Shown: piece after piece, positions 1 through 9,673 of the stretch
How the letters are laid out: every line of letters starts with the position of its first letter
How positions within the stretch are numbered: the stretch's first letter is position 1
Assembly: GCA_903825245.1 (NCBI GenBank)
Contig: CAIJZX010000027.1
Location: forward strand, 1-32,952
From: Candidatus Kerfeldbacteria bacterium
Lineage (GTDB): Bacteria > Patescibacteriota > Patescibacteriia > SBBC01 > CAIJZX01
DNA: 32,952 bases
Direction: 5' to 3'
Notes under the pieces: generated by a model
Databases searched by the model: none
The model's input: only the letters and a program-made list of their open reading frames with translations
Told to the model about the DNA's origin: nothing
Made by a program: the position numbers and the translations under genes

Positions 1-719
1 ACCAGAGTTTCACGAGCTTTTTTTACTTGTTCGGCGTTCCCACCAGACGTCAACATCATGATGCCGCCCCAAATAAACATCAAGGTGGCGATAATCGCGA
101 TCGTGCCGAGGATGTAGCGAATCACTTGACTAATAAGACAGGTAGCGTCGCCACAGGTAATCGGATTGAGGAGGGTGACACTCGCAGTGGCCTGAGCGCT
201 CGCTGCAGGTGTTGCGCCCGGAGTAGCGGCTGCGGTGGTGGCTGCGGTGGCGCCCGGAGTAGCGGCTGCGGTGGCGATGAGAATTGTGGTGGTCGAAGTA
301 CCAACGTCGGTTACGCCAGGAGACTCAGTGACGGTGGCAGTGGCACGATATGTACCAAGCGAAGTGCCGGCGCTAAGCGCCGCGGTTGAAGCAGTAAAAG
401 CACCAAACACATCTGTGGTCACGGTGCCCACCGTAATTGTGGATACCGGAGGAGCAACCTTAACTAGCGCCACATCAACACGTAAACCAATAACCTGACC
501 CCCAACTAAATTCGTTACAGTTCCACTAACCTTAACTATGCCGCCAACCATATACGACGACGAATCTGTTGTGACTGTGACCGCATAATTTGCCGCGTGC
601 GTAGGTGTAGGATGAAGGAGGGTTACTAGGATAATTGGTATCGCAATAAACAAAAAACGGGTAAAAAAAGAAACGGATAAGAAGTTTTTAGGAACAACGC
701 GTAAGAGTTTCATATGCAT
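1..719 (-). CDS. Secreted T4SS-pilin-like protein with Ig-like region (3' end runs off the window)
   Basis: Open minus frame MHMKLLRVVPKNFLSVSFFTRFLFIAIPIIL... (signal peptide), Ala/Thr/Pro linker, then ITCGDATCLISQVIRYILGTIAIIATLMFIWGGIMMLTSGGNAEQVKKARETLV, typical of T4SS pilin-like proteins in Patescibacteria. Absent from the ORF track because no stop is reached. TATACT-N6-ATG upstream. Confidence 0.75.
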   Translation of the reverse strand, partial: MHMKLLRVVPKNFLSVSFFTRFLFIAIPIILVTLLHPTPTHAANYAVTVTTDSSSYMVGGIVKVSGTVTNLVGGQVIGLRVDVALVKVAPPVSTITVGTVTTDVFGAFTASTAALSAGTSLGTYRATATVTESPGVTDVGTSTTTILIATAAATPGATAATTAAATPGATPAASAQATASVTLLNPITCGDATCLISQVIRYILGTIAIIATLMFIWGGIMMLTSGGNAEQVKKARETL

Positions 720-737
720 GACAATAGTATAGCGCAT

Positions 738-2105
738 CTATTCATTCGGCGTAATAGTGTTGGTGCACATGCCATTACAGGCTGGTGCACCATTGCAGAG
801 CCCGGTGTTAAAGAAAGTGTCGTAGGTGTCACCACTACTGCCCACAAGCGGAGAAATAACGTTTGTGCACCAATATTCGGAGACCTGCTGGTTGCAAAAA
901 AATCCGGACGTGGTCACCGGAGCAACTTTACAATAACCGCAGCGCGTTGAGGTTGGCATTGAGCTTGAGTTGCACGTATTGCTCGTGCTGCCGCCATTCG
1001 AGTAAAAATCGTTACTCTCTCCTAGCCCGATACAGGCACGATAGGGGATATTATCGAGACAATAATAATCGTTTGTTGTGCTTTTGACGACGCAACAGCC
1101 GGTATCACTTTTTGCCGCATCTTCTGCGCTGAGGTCGGCGGCAGCAGGAAGTGTGCCTGCCACGGCGGCGGCGATATCAACACCGCCACTCAAAACGAGA
1201 GTGCAGCTACTACCACCCGCAATAATTTTTGCCCTGGTGCTCGAATCGATCATCCCAGATGGCGGTAGTTTGTTTGCTATTTGAAACCTTCGAACCGCGT
1301 CGATTGTTTGTGCACCGAAACAACCATCGACATCTATTTTTGGACAACCAAGATCATTAAGGTCTTTTTGCATGACCTTAATATCGCTCGATCCGCCGTC
1401 GACCGGATCGGCACAATGGCTATAGAGATTACCCGGAGTGCAGGTCTTATCCCAGTCGCTTGTAGCATCGGCACAGCCAGTCGTTGAACCAGCCGGGGGA
1501 GTAGTAGTTGTAGAGGTGCCCGTCTTGGTCTTTGGGCCGCTGAACGCTTGTTCATAATTTGTTTGTTTTTGAATCGTTCCGGAAACGTTACCAAACACCG
1601 AGCCGATTACACCGAAGGGATTTTGCGAAGTTACTTTGTAGCCGGTGATAGCCGTGACGGTGGTGTTGATCAGCACATACGCCGTTAAGGCGATCGTCAC
1701 CCCAATAATTGTGCCGGTGATTACCCGTTTACCTTCGTCAACTTTCGACGACCGACCGGCGGCCGTGACGAATTGAAATCCACCGTAGACCATCATTAAC
1801 ACCGACAAGAACGCTAGAACGCTCATGCCCCACTTTGATAAGTAGATGAATAGGTTAATAAAATCATTGACCTGGCACGGGCGATTGACGGACAGTTGGG
1901 TTGTTGTGCCCGCAGGATCTGTCGTTTTTGTTGTTCTCAGACACGTTTGGTCGCAACCGAGTTGCTCAACAATCGATTTGCCGTTTGGGGTCAACGAGGC
2001 TTCGTTATCGGGGCATGCCGGAACATCGTCGGCGTATACGCGCGAGGGTAGCCAGGTGGTAACCAGAATCGCCAGAAACGCGATAACGACGAGTTTCATT
2101 TTCAT
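738..2105 (-). CDS. Secreted T4SS-pilin-like membrane protein with a peptidoglycan-binding-like domain and Cys-rich C-terminus
   Basis: Signal peptide MKMKLVVIAFLAILVTTWLPSRVYA; two TM segments (WGMSVLAFLSVLMMVYGGFQFVTAAG, VITGTIIGVTIALTAYVLINTTV); PG_binding_1-like DIKVMQKDLNDLGCPKIDVDGCFGAQTIDAVRRFQIANKLPPSGMIDSSTRAKI. Confidence 0.8.
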   Translation of the reverse strand: MKMKLVVIAFLAILVTTWLPSRVYADDVPACPDNEASLTPNGKSIVEQLGCDQTCLRTTKTTDPAGTTTQLSVNRPCQVNDFINLFIYLSKWGMSVLAFLSVLMMVYGGFQFVTAAGRSSKVDEGKRVITGTIIGVTIALTAYVLINTTVTAITGYKVTSQNPFGVIGSVFGNVSGTIQKQTNYEQAFSGPKTKTGTSTTTTPPAGSTTGCADATSDWDKTCTPGNLYSHCADPVDGGSSDIKVMQKDLNDLGCPKIDVDGCFGAQTIDAVRRFQIANKLPPSGMIDSSTRAKIIAGGSSCTLVLSGGVDIAAAVAGTLPAAADLSAEDAAKSDTGCCVVKSTTNDYYCLDNIPYRACIGLGESNDFYSNGGSTSNTCNSSSMPTSTRCGYCKVAPVTTSGFFCNQQVSEYWCTNVISPLVGSSGDTYDTFFNTGLCNGAPACNGMCTNTITPNE

Positions 2106-3475
2106 AGCGTTGATTGAATTTGGGTGTTGGCGAGGTCAAGTAATTTAGTCAAGTCCGTTTTCGCCGCTAATCCGCCGGTGATTAATTGTTGCATATACCC
2201 ATCAACCGCGGTTCCGTCATGGCCGTTGTACCACGTTTTTGCGGTCAGGAGCTGTTTCGCAAAGACGCCGAGGTCGGGATCGTTTTGTACTTGGGCGAGA
2301 ATCGCGCGTTGAGCCGAGAGTTGATTGGATGACTGAAGGTATGATGTGACGTTCGCTGCTTGGGTGATATACTCGATAAAATTCCACGCATATACGGCGC
2401 GACCACTCGTCGCACTAAACTTGGAAACCATCGGTACCTGGTATTCAGCGGCGTCAATATATCGCTCGGTGCCGGTAGCGCCATCATTATCACCACTGCT
2501 CCGGACGTGTAGCATCGGCGAAACACCCCAGTTCAAGGCGCTCGCCACAATCGTTGGACGGTCGGCAAGTGTGCCGAAGTAATACCCAACCTTGCCCTGG
2601 AGGAAGGCGTCGCGGGCGTTTGTTTGTTGTTCATTCCAGCTGTAGTTGCTCTTTTCTGATTGGGCAAAACTTAGGTAAAATTGGAGCGCCTGCAATCCGT
2701 CCGCATCGTTGAGATGCGCCTGGCGGTCGGCGGTCGTCATGAGCGAGCCGTTTTGCATCATGAGCAGGGCAAGCAGATCAACGCCATACGGCAGGTTAAT
2801 CGTCGTGCCGAGTGCTACGCCAGATTGGACAATCTCGCCCTTCTGGTTAATCATCGTTAAATGATTAGCTGAGACCTGTGATTGGAGGTCGGACCAGGTT
2901 GCCGCTGGTTCAAAAATCTTGGCATTATTCAGTAAATCCTTATTGTAGTATTCAACGATGGTGTCCATGCTGAGCGGCAGCCCCCAAACCTGTCCATCAC
3001 GAATAACGTTGTCCGTAACCGCTCCAACAAATTCATTTTTCAGCGCGGCGGTCGTGGGCGCAGGTTTTGCGCTCGTGACGACACTGGACGTTGTTCCAAA
3101 CAACCCCTTCGAAGCGACTACTTGAGGAATAGTCAGGTTTGGTGGCATCGCGACCGCATAATCAGTCATTTGTCCGATAGTGGTTGAGGGGACGAAAAAA
3201 ATATCTGGCCCCGTGCCTTGAGCCCAAGCACTAATGAGTTGCTGAGTGTAATCTTCGGGTCGAACCTGGGTATAACTGATATTGATATACGGTCGGGAAT
3301 TTCGGTATTTAGCAATGACGCCGGCGAGGTTACCCGCGTCCTCGGCGGTTCCCCAAACGGTCAGGGTTACCGGAGCAACGGTTTTTGGTTTGCTTTTCAA
3401 TATTCCAGTTACAACCAGCACGATCGGCACAGCTGGTAAGAGGCAGATAGCAAGAATGATGAAAACGCGGCGCAT
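2102..3475 (-). CDS. Extracellular solute-binding protein, family 1 (sugar ABC transporter-type lipoprotein/SBP)
   Basis: N-terminal TM/signal then VTLTVWGTAEDAGNLAGVIAKYRNSRPYINISYTQVRPEDYTQQLISAWAQGTGPDIFFVPST, typical SBP_bac_1; 4-nt overlap with the downstream gene. Confidence 0.85.
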   Translation of the reverse strand: MRRVFIILAICLLPAVPIVLVVTGILKSKPKTVAPVTLTVWGTAEDAGNLAGVIAKYRNSRPYINISYTQVRPEDYTQQLISAWAQGTGPDIFFVPSTTIGQMTDYAVAMPPNLTIPQVVASKGLFGTTSSVVTSAKPAPTTAALKNEFVGAVTDNVIRDGQVWGLPLSMDTIVEYYNKDLLNNAKIFEPAATWSDLQSQVSANHLTMINQKGEIVQSGVALGTTINLPYGVDLLALLMMQNGSLMTTADRQAHLNDADGLQALQFYLSFAQSEKSNYSWNEQQTNARDAFLQGKVGYYFGTLADRPTIVASALNWGVSPMLHVRSSGDNDGATGTERYIDAAEYQVPMVSKFSATSGRAVYAWNFIEYITQAANVTSYLQSSNQLSAQRAILAQVQNDPDLGVFAKQLLTAKTWYNGHDGTAVDGYMQQLITGGLAAKTDLTKLLDLANTQIQSTL

Positions 3476-3481
3476 ACGTTT

Positions 3482-4366
3482 TTAGTGTTGTTGTTTGATA
3501 AATTCGCGAATAGAATCTTTCAACTCTTTGTGTTGCAAGGCAAAGTGGATATTGGCTTTAATATATTCGGCTTTATTTCCTGAGTCCCACCAGCGGCCAG
3601 TAAGTTGGTGGGCGTGAACTTTTTCGTGTTTTGTTAAAATATTGACACCATCAACATAATAAATCTCGCCCTGGAGTGAAGGTTTTGCATGTTCCAAGGA
3701 ACGGAAAATTTCTGGTGTGAATATCGCGCCGCCCATCATGGCATACTTTGAAGGCGACTTAGCTTGTTCGGGTTTTTCAACGATGCCACTGATGCGAAAC
3801 GTTTTACTCTCAATTTTTCCGGTCGGCTTCATCATTCCGTATTTGCTGAACTTTTCTTCCGGAACAGGCATCACCCCAATAATGCTTGTGCCATAGTGAT
3901 TATAGGTCTCGACAAGTTGTGTAGCTGGCGAGATCTTTGCCTCGATGAATTCATCGCCCCAGCACATCAGGAATGGTTCGTCGCCAACCACCTCTTTGGC
4001 CATCAGAATCGCGTGACCATTGCCGAGCATTTTGTTTTGGCGGACGAAAACAAACTTTGCTAATTGCGAAATGCGGTGGACTTCGTGGAGCTGATCAAGT
4101 TTATTGTTTTCGCGCAAAAGCTGCTCGAGTTCGCCTGAGTAGTCGAAATGATCCTCAATAGCACGCTTATTTCGCCCAGTGATAAATATAATTTCCTCGA
4201 TGCCGGCCTTGGCGATTTGTTCGACGATGATTTGGATGACCGGCTTATCAACGATCGGCATCATTTCCTTTGGCATAGCGATGGTCATGGGTAAAAATCG
4301 CGTACCAAAGCCGGCTACCGGAATGACAGCCTTACGTATTTTTTGTCTGGTTTGTCGTTTTGTCAT
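3482..4366 (-). CDS. galU: UTP--glucose-1-phosphate uridylyltransferase
   Basis: KAVIPVAGFGTRFLPMTIAMPKEMMPIVDKPVIQIIVEQIAKAGIEEIIFITGRNKRAIEDHFD is a GalU signature. Start set to MTKRQ (4366), downstream of the track's 4402 start, from homology and TATGGT-N6-ATG. Confidence 0.92.
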   Translation of the reverse strand: MTKRQTRQKIRKAVIPVAGFGTRFLPMTIAMPKEMMPIVDKPVIQIIVEQIAKAGIEEIIFITGRNKRAIEDHFDYSGELEQLLRENNKLDQLHEVHRISQLAKFVFVRQNKMLGNGHAILMAKEVVGDEPFLMCWGDEFIEAKISPATQLVETYNHYGTSIIGVMPVPEEKFSKYGMMKPTGKIESKTFRISGIVEKPEQAKSPSKYAMMGGAIFTPEIFRSLEHAKPSLQGEIYYVDGVNILTKHEKVHAHQLTGRWWDSGNKAEYIKANIHFALQHKELKDSIREFIKQQH

Positions 4367-4488
4367 GTCCGTACCATACCACAAATACACACCGATGTCC
4401 ACTTACTTATTTTTTAGCATTGTTATCGATGGTGGGCCAATGAAGCGAAGGGCGCCGAAGCAGATAGCACAAGAAGGGTTTCCTTTTA

Positions 4489-4517
4489 TTGCTATCGGAA
4501 GTAGTGCTGGGTATACT
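4489..4517 (+). promoter_or_regulatory. Promoter of the PMT-like gene, near-identical to the 11813-11841 promoter
   Basis: TTGCTATCGGAAGTAGTGCTGGGTATACT, 6 nt before ATG. Confidence 0.75.
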
Positions 4518-4523
4518 GAGCGC

Positions 4524-5747
4524 ATGACAAAAGCTCGTTGGTTCTTGTTGGTCCCCGGGATTGGGTTCATGATGGCGCTTGGGTTACACCTTTGGCACAT
4601 CGGAACGCCGAACGTGCTGGTGAGCGACGAGATATCATTTGTGAACGACGGCTGGAGTTATGTTACCCATCAGCCATATTTTGATCCGCATCCACCGCTG
4701 GGAAAACTTATGCTCGGCGTGGTGATGAAACTCTTTGGTTATGCGCCAGACGTCTGGCGATCAGTAAATGCGATCGAAGGTGCGCTGTTGATTCCGTTGT
4801 TGTGGTGGATTGTGCGGCGACTAACGAAGTCAAACGCCAGCGCGAACATTGCTGTGGTTCTAGGGTTGGTTGACGGCTTAGTCTTGGCGGACTCTCGTCT
4901 CGGCATGATCAATATTCCATTTGTGTTATTCTCGATAGCGGGATTTGCGGCGATTTTGACGGCGCTATCGTCGCCACGACCACGGCGGTGGCTATTCCTG
5001 GCCGGCTTGGTCATGGGTTTGGCGGTGTCCACAAAATGGCTCGCGGCGCTGGTAATAATTCCAGCGATCCTGGTTTGGATCTGGCCGAAATTTTTTGGCC
5101 AACAAAGAACAGTTGCATGGACAGGCACTTTGAAAATATTTTCACTTCTTGTACTCGTCGTGTGGCCGATGATTCTTTATAGTCTGGTGTTTGTTGTGCA
5201 TTTTGCTTGGCTGCATCTTCCAAACACCTTTTGGTCGCTTAATGCACACATGTTGCGTTACCATTTGAGTGTGCCAGCAACCGGCGATCCGAACGCCCAG
5301 CCGTGGTGGGGTTGGCTGCTCGCGTGGCGTCCATTCCCTTACTGGGCCTCCGTTCAGGGAACGACCGTGAGTACTATTCGATCACTACCAAACGTGTGGG
5401 TATGGTGGACCGGCTCATTGTTGGTACTGTGGAATTTGGTTCGTGGTTGGAAAAATCGGTTGCAACGACTATTGAATGTTTTAATTCTTTTCGTTTGGAT
5501 TCCGTTTGCCGTTATTCAGCGGGTGATGTATAGCTATCACGCACTCTTATTTGATGTGGTGATGATAATAATGTTGAGTGTATGGTTGGGGAAACTATGG
5601 AGCAATCATCGTCGCATGGTGTTCGTGTATCTTGGCATGAGTATCGTTACATTTATTTTTTTCGCACCGTGGTGGCTCAATATTCCGTTGTCGACACAAC
5701 AAAACAACCTGCGAACGTGGTTACCAAGTTGGAGTATTACCCGATAG
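4524..5747 (+). CDS. PMT-like dolichyl-phosphate-mannose protein mannosyltransferase (GT39-type integral membrane glycosyltransferase)
   Basis: Multi-TM protein; VSDEISFVNDGWSYVTHQPYFDPHPPLGKLMLGVVMKLFG resembles PMT family loop 1. Start at MTKARWF preceded by TATACT-N6-ATG; track start at 4179 overlaps galU. Confidence 0.8.
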   Translation: MTKARWFLLVPGIGFMMALGLHLWHIGTPNVLVSDEISFVNDGWSYVTHQPYFDPHPPLGKLMLGVVMKLFGYAPDVWRSVNAIEGALLIPLLWWIVRRLTKSNASANIAVVLGLVDGLVLADSRLGMINIPFVLFSIAGFAAILTALSSPRPRRWLFLAGLVMGLAVSTKWLAALVIIPAILVWIWPKFFGQQRTVAWTGTLKIFSLLVLVVWPMILYSLVFVVHFAWLHLPNTFWSLNAHMLRYHLSVPATGDPNAQPWWGWLLAWRPFPYWASVQGTTVSTIRSLPNVWVWWTGSLLVLWNLVRGWKNRLQRLLNVLILFVWIPFAVIQRVMYSYHALLFDVVMIIMLSVWLGKLWSNHRRMVFVYLGMSIVTFIFFAPWWLNIPLSTQQNNLRTWLPSWSITR

Positions 5748-7322
5748 CTATCGCTCGGTGTCGAGCAGTGTCTGTAGTTCGGTAATGGCATCGCTCGGTG
5801 TCGAGGAGGCCTTGATTATTTCACGTACCTCATCACGGGTTTTTCCAATCACGCGTAATTCTTCTGCGAGTCGAAGCACCTCGCCAATATCTTTGCCTTG
5901 TTTCCAGCCGCGGTCGCCAAAACCTTCAATCAGTTCGCGACCACTGATGAGTGGTTCCGGTTGATCAGCAAGCGACAACCGCTCAATGTGGTGAACCCAC
6001 CAGGTGTGATAGCCAGAGGTGTCGGGAAATTTTTTCTCACCTAAGGGCGAGGTAAACGGCCCGCGGCCGCGATGATCCGCTTCACCAAGTAGAACGAGAC
6101 TGAGAAGTTGTGACGGACCAACATCGCGTGCGAGTTTTCGCAAGGCGCGATCAGTGATGGCGTCGCGTTCGCGGTAGAGCGCAGGTGGTCGCATGTGGTA
6201 CTCAACGAGCTTGGCAATGCGAGTGATGCTGGTTTCAGGAATCCCAATCGTGCGTAAAAACGATTCCGCCGGTTTCACTCCAGCGGCTTCGTGCCCAAGC
6301 GCCGTAATGTGATCGTTAGTTGCCACGGTCGTCGATGGTTTTCCCAAATCATGGGATAAGGAGCCGAAGAGAAGCTCGGCGCGTTGTTGCGGGTCGAGTT
6401 GCTCACTTCGCGCGAGTTCCGCCGCCGCATCGACAACCATTTCTGTATGGACACCGGCGTTGCCTTCAGGATGATAGGATGGATCTTGTTCGGTTTGCCA
6501 TAACTTGGCTACTTCCGGATGCAGGTGTTCAATTACACCAACGTCACGCAAGAGTTCGATGCCGATAGATGGTTTTTTTGATTCTGTCAGCATGCGTGTC
6601 CACTCCTCGCGCAAGCGTTCTTTCGCTAGCAATCCAACCTCAGGCACCATGGCCTGCATTTTTTCGACCGTGGCCGGTTCGACTGTCAATCCAAATCTGG
6701 CAGCGAATCGGGCGCCACGCAAGACGCGTAACGGATCCTCGCCAAACGTTTTTTCATCGACCATCCGCAACGTCTTAGTATCAAGATCTTCAATACCGTG
6801 GAACGGGTCAAAAATTTCTCCGGTCAAAACATCTTTGGAAATTGCCCCGATCGTAAAATCCCGCCGTCGTGCAGCCTCGGTAATACCGAATTCGGGATGA
6901 GCGGTTACGTCAAACGCATTGTGTTTGTTGCCGGTTCGCACCTCTGTGCGAGGAAGTGCAATCTGTATTTCTGATTGTCCAACACGGAACTTGTACGTCG
7001 CAAAACTTTTACCGGTCGCCTCAGCGACGCCGAATGGTGCAAGCAACGGCGCGAGTTCTTCAGGGTTGAGTCCGTGTACCTCAAGATCAAGGTCGTGCGG
7101 CGCTTCGTTCAATAATTCATCACGCACGGCACCACCGACAAGGTAGACGCGTCCGGCGTGCTCGCTAACACTCTTGGAAAAATCAACTACGGCCTCAAAC
7201 GCACCAACCAAATCGCGCGTTTCATCGTGGCGACGTAATTGTTCGATTGTTTCAGTCGGAGACCAGCCTTGTTGAGCCGGAGCTGCATCCCTTGCTTGTT
7301 GTTCCATGAATTCACTACTCAT
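5748..7322 (-). CDS. CCA tRNA nucleotidyltransferase / poly(A) polymerase family with HD domain
   Basis: VYLVGGAVRDELLNEAPHDLDLEVHG nucleotidyltransferase motif, RRRDFTIGAI, FGEDPLRVLRGARFAARFG, and HD motif LFGSLSHDLGKPSTT. Confidence 0.9.
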   Translation of the reverse strand: MSSEFMEQQARDAAPAQQGWSPTETIEQLRRHDETRDLVGAFEAVVDFSKSVSEHAGRVYLVGGAVRDELLNEAPHDLDLEVHGLNPEELAPLLAPFGVAEATGKSFATYKFRVGQSEIQIALPRTEVRTGNKHNAFDVTAHPEFGITEAARRRDFTIGAISKDVLTGEIFDPFHGIEDLDTKTLRMVDEKTFGEDPLRVLRGARFAARFGLTVEPATVEKMQAMVPEVGLLAKERLREEWTRMLTESKKPSIGIELLRDVGVIEHLHPEVAKLWQTEQDPSYHPEGNAGVHTEMVVDAAAELARSEQLDPQQRAELLFGSLSHDLGKPSTTVATNDHITALGHEAAGVKPAESFLRTIGIPETSITRIAKLVEYHMRPPALYRERDAITDRALRKLARDVGPSQLLSLVLLGEADHRGRGPFTSPLGEKKFPDTSGYHTWWVHHIERLSLADQPEPLISGRELIEGFGDRGWKQGKDIGEVLRLAEELRVIGKTRDEVREIIKASSTPSDAITELQTLLDTER

Positions 7323-7388
7323 ACAATGAGATTACCACGTAATCACCATACCACAAATACCTATTTTTGTTTGCCAAAAGCCTGCACT

Positions 7389-7478
7389 TGGCGGAGGCGG
7401 AAGGATTCGAACCTTCGATACCCTTGCGGGTATACTGGTTTTCGAAACCAGCGCGTTCGACCACTCTGCCACGCCTCC
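7389..7478 (-). tRNA. tRNA-Ser(CGA), CCA encoded
   Basis: Minus: GGAGGCGTGGCAGAGTGGTCGAACGCGCTGGTTTCGAAAACCAGTATACCCGCAAGGGTATCGAAGGTTCGAATCCTTCCGCCTCCGCCA; long variable arm, 7-bp acceptor stem, loop TTCGAAA. Confidence 0.96.
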
Positions 7479-7562
7479 ATCAAGCGAAGACCAAGACAAT
7501 TGACGGCCCCTTTAGAGCCGTGCGGATTGTACACAATTCTTTGGAAAATATCAAGCCCGCTG

Positions 7563-8102
7563 CTACTTCTGATATAACTGGATCTTACTACCATGACCGG
7601 TTTTTGGATTGGCGATTTCCTTGGTTGGCGTCCAATCAGGAATAGCAAAACCAAAAGAAATTATTTGCACGCCAGCGCGAAGTTTCTGTTCCAGCAACTT
7701 GGCCACCTTGGGCATGAAATTAGTAATATAGAAACCGTAGATGACGGTAGCGGACGATAAATCTTCTTTCAAAAAATCACCGGAGCGAATACGTACATTC
7801 GCTAACCTTCTCGTCCGCCATTTCGCGAGAAGAAATGGCCACCATTGAATTTCGATGCCGATGAATTTTGCTGCTGGAAATTTTCTTCCCAACGCTACCA
7901 GTAACGGCGCACTCCCGCAGCCGAGTTCGTACACTACATCATGCTCTGTGAGTTGAAGATTGTCTCGTAGCCAGGTAATTGCCCAGCGCGGTGTACTAAC
8001 GAATGGCAAACCGAAACGGAGGGTATCCACCAGGGCGTTTAAACAAAAAACGACGGCTATGATGCAACCGAGAAGAAAGAGCAAGAGAAACACGAGTAAC
8101 AT
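7563..8102 (-). CDS. SAM-dependent class I methyltransferase, membrane-anchored
   Basis: N-terminal TM MLLVFLLLFLLGCIIAVVF then VVYELGCGSAPLLVALGRKFPAAKFIGIEI (motif I). Start trimmed from 8315 to MLLVF. Confidence 0.78.
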   Translation of the reverse strand: MLLVFLLLFLLGCIIAVVFCLNALVDTLRFGLPFVSTPRWAITWLRDNLQLTEHDVVYELGCGSAPLLVALGRKFPAAKFIGIEIQWWPFLLAKWRTRRLANVRIRSGDFLKEDLSSATVIYGFYITNFMPKVAKLLEQKLRAGVQIISFGFAIPDWTPTKEIANPKTGHGSKIQLYQK

Positions 8103-8186
8103 AGAACAACAGTGTACCCTAAAGTTGAAGAAAGAACCAGTAAAAACTTGATTTTTTGTTGAAAATATGCTACACTTATCTTCGGA

Positions 8187-9608
8187 ATGAAAAAAGAAAA
8201 AAACAAAAAACACCACCATCGTATCGTTCCAGTTGCACTGATTGCACTCGGGATACCGGTCGCCCTGGTAACCATTTTTTTGATAAGCGCGAATTTGTTG
8301 TTTCACGACGAGCAACCGCCGAATGATTCGTCGCTATTGTTACCAAACGTAACCGTCGCAGACGAAGACAACGCGTATACTGATATCCAGAAACTGGATA
8401 CGGACGAACAGGCAGTCGACCTGAACAATGATCAGCCATCCAACGACAAGTCCATTGACACGATGCTCAACGGCGGAACATGGGACGATGCGCACGTGAC
8501 AACACTGCTGACGAAGTATGCCACGGTTATCTCCGATTTTCATGCTGCGGCGAAGAAGTTGCAGTACCAGGACCCATATGCCGCTCATCCGAGTACGTTG
8601 ACGATGTATAGTCCGCTACCCGACGTTGGCACCCCCAGATCGGTTGGTCGTTTAGTGGCGCTAGAAAGCATTCGTAAGGCAAAGAACGGCGATATCGCTG
8701 GCGGATTGTCAGAAGCAACAGAAGTGGTGAAGCTTGGGGACATGATTGAATCGGGACAAGGAACGCTTATTCAATGGTTGGTTGGTAGCGCCACGAAACT
8801 AATTGGTCTCACTGCCTTACGACAAATTGGACTTCAAACAACACTGACTGCCGATCAAGCAAAGACGACGAATCAAGCTATTGAAACATATCGAGATTCG
8901 CAAGTCGGCCTCGTGAAGGCCATGAAGTCGGAATATGCGTATTCGATATTGTTCTACCAACAACAGCGAGATTTCGGACAGGCATACGATAGTTATTTTT
9001 TGTCGACTGACAGTAACGGACAGCAACTCTATCGATCGACGACCGGAAAAATTCTTTCGGCCCTTGATGCAATGGGGCTATTTCGTTTTTATTACTGGCC
9101 AAATCAGAACCTACGGTTCATGGTTGAAGCTCGGGAACAGCTGGTCGATGTTGCAAAAACAAATTGTGCGACCGGTAATCTGGGTGAAATTTATCCGCCA
9201 CAGCGGAGCCAACGAAGTGGTTTTGGACGCTTACTCGAACCGAACGCCATCGGCAAATTGTTGGCGGACATCGGCCGGATCTCCTACGGCGGCATCGTGC
9301 CGAAGCGCTGCAACGAAAGCCTCGCCGTTTCAGCGACGCAAGCAACGTTTGCTATCAGCGCCTACCAACACGACAATGGAAAACCTCCAGTAATGCTCAA
9401 TGAGCTGGTGCCGAAATATCTTGCCAACGTTCCGCTCGATCCATACAGTGGAAAAGTGCTCAACTATGATGCGGCTAAGAAGATCGTCTATTCGGTTGGA
9501 CAAGACCGAAAAGATGAACACGGCAATACGAAAAAAATGACAGACTACACGACCCTCGGCGGCGATTGGCAAAACATGCTTGATCCGACGTTTGTGGTGG
9601 GAAAATAA
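8187..9608 (+). CDS. Hypothetical membrane-anchored extracytoplasmic protein
   Basis: Lys-rich N-terminus plus one TM (IVPVALIALGIPVALVTIFLISANLLF); long soluble region; C-term NGKPPVMLNELVPKYLANVPLDPYSGKVLNY resembles pseudopilin/T2SS G-like tails. Confidence 0.65.
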   Translation: MKKEKNKKHHHRIVPVALIALGIPVALVTIFLISANLLFHDEQPPNDSSLLLPNVTVADEDNAYTDIQKLDTDEQAVDLNNDQPSNDKSIDTMLNGGTWDDAHVTTLLTKYATVISDFHAAAKKLQYQDPYAAHPSTLTMYSPLPDVGTPRSVGRLVALESIRKAKNGDIAGGLSEATEVVKLGDMIESGQGTLIQWLVGSATKLIGLTALRQIGLQTTLTADQAKTTNQAIETYRDSQVGLVKAMKSEYAYSILFYQQQRDFGQAYDSYFLSTDSNGQQLYRSTTGKILSALDAMGLFRFYYWPNQNLRFMVEAREQLVDVAKTNCATGNLGEIYPPQRSQRSGFGRLLEPNAIGKLLADIGRISYGGIVPKRCNESLAVSATQATFAISAYQHDNGKPPVMLNELVPKYLANVPLDPYSGKVLNYDAAKKIVYSVGQDRKDEHGNTKKMTDYTTLGGDWQNMLDPTFVVGK

Positions 9609-9673
9609 TCTTTGTAAGAAAATACTAGTCGAGTTATACTACAATTAATCAGAAAACTAATTCACACAAAATT

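Noticed and set aside
27-498. Plus-strand ORFs at 27-389 and 235-498
   Set aside because: Shadows of the partial minus-strand pilin-like gene with Ala/Thr/Pro repeats.
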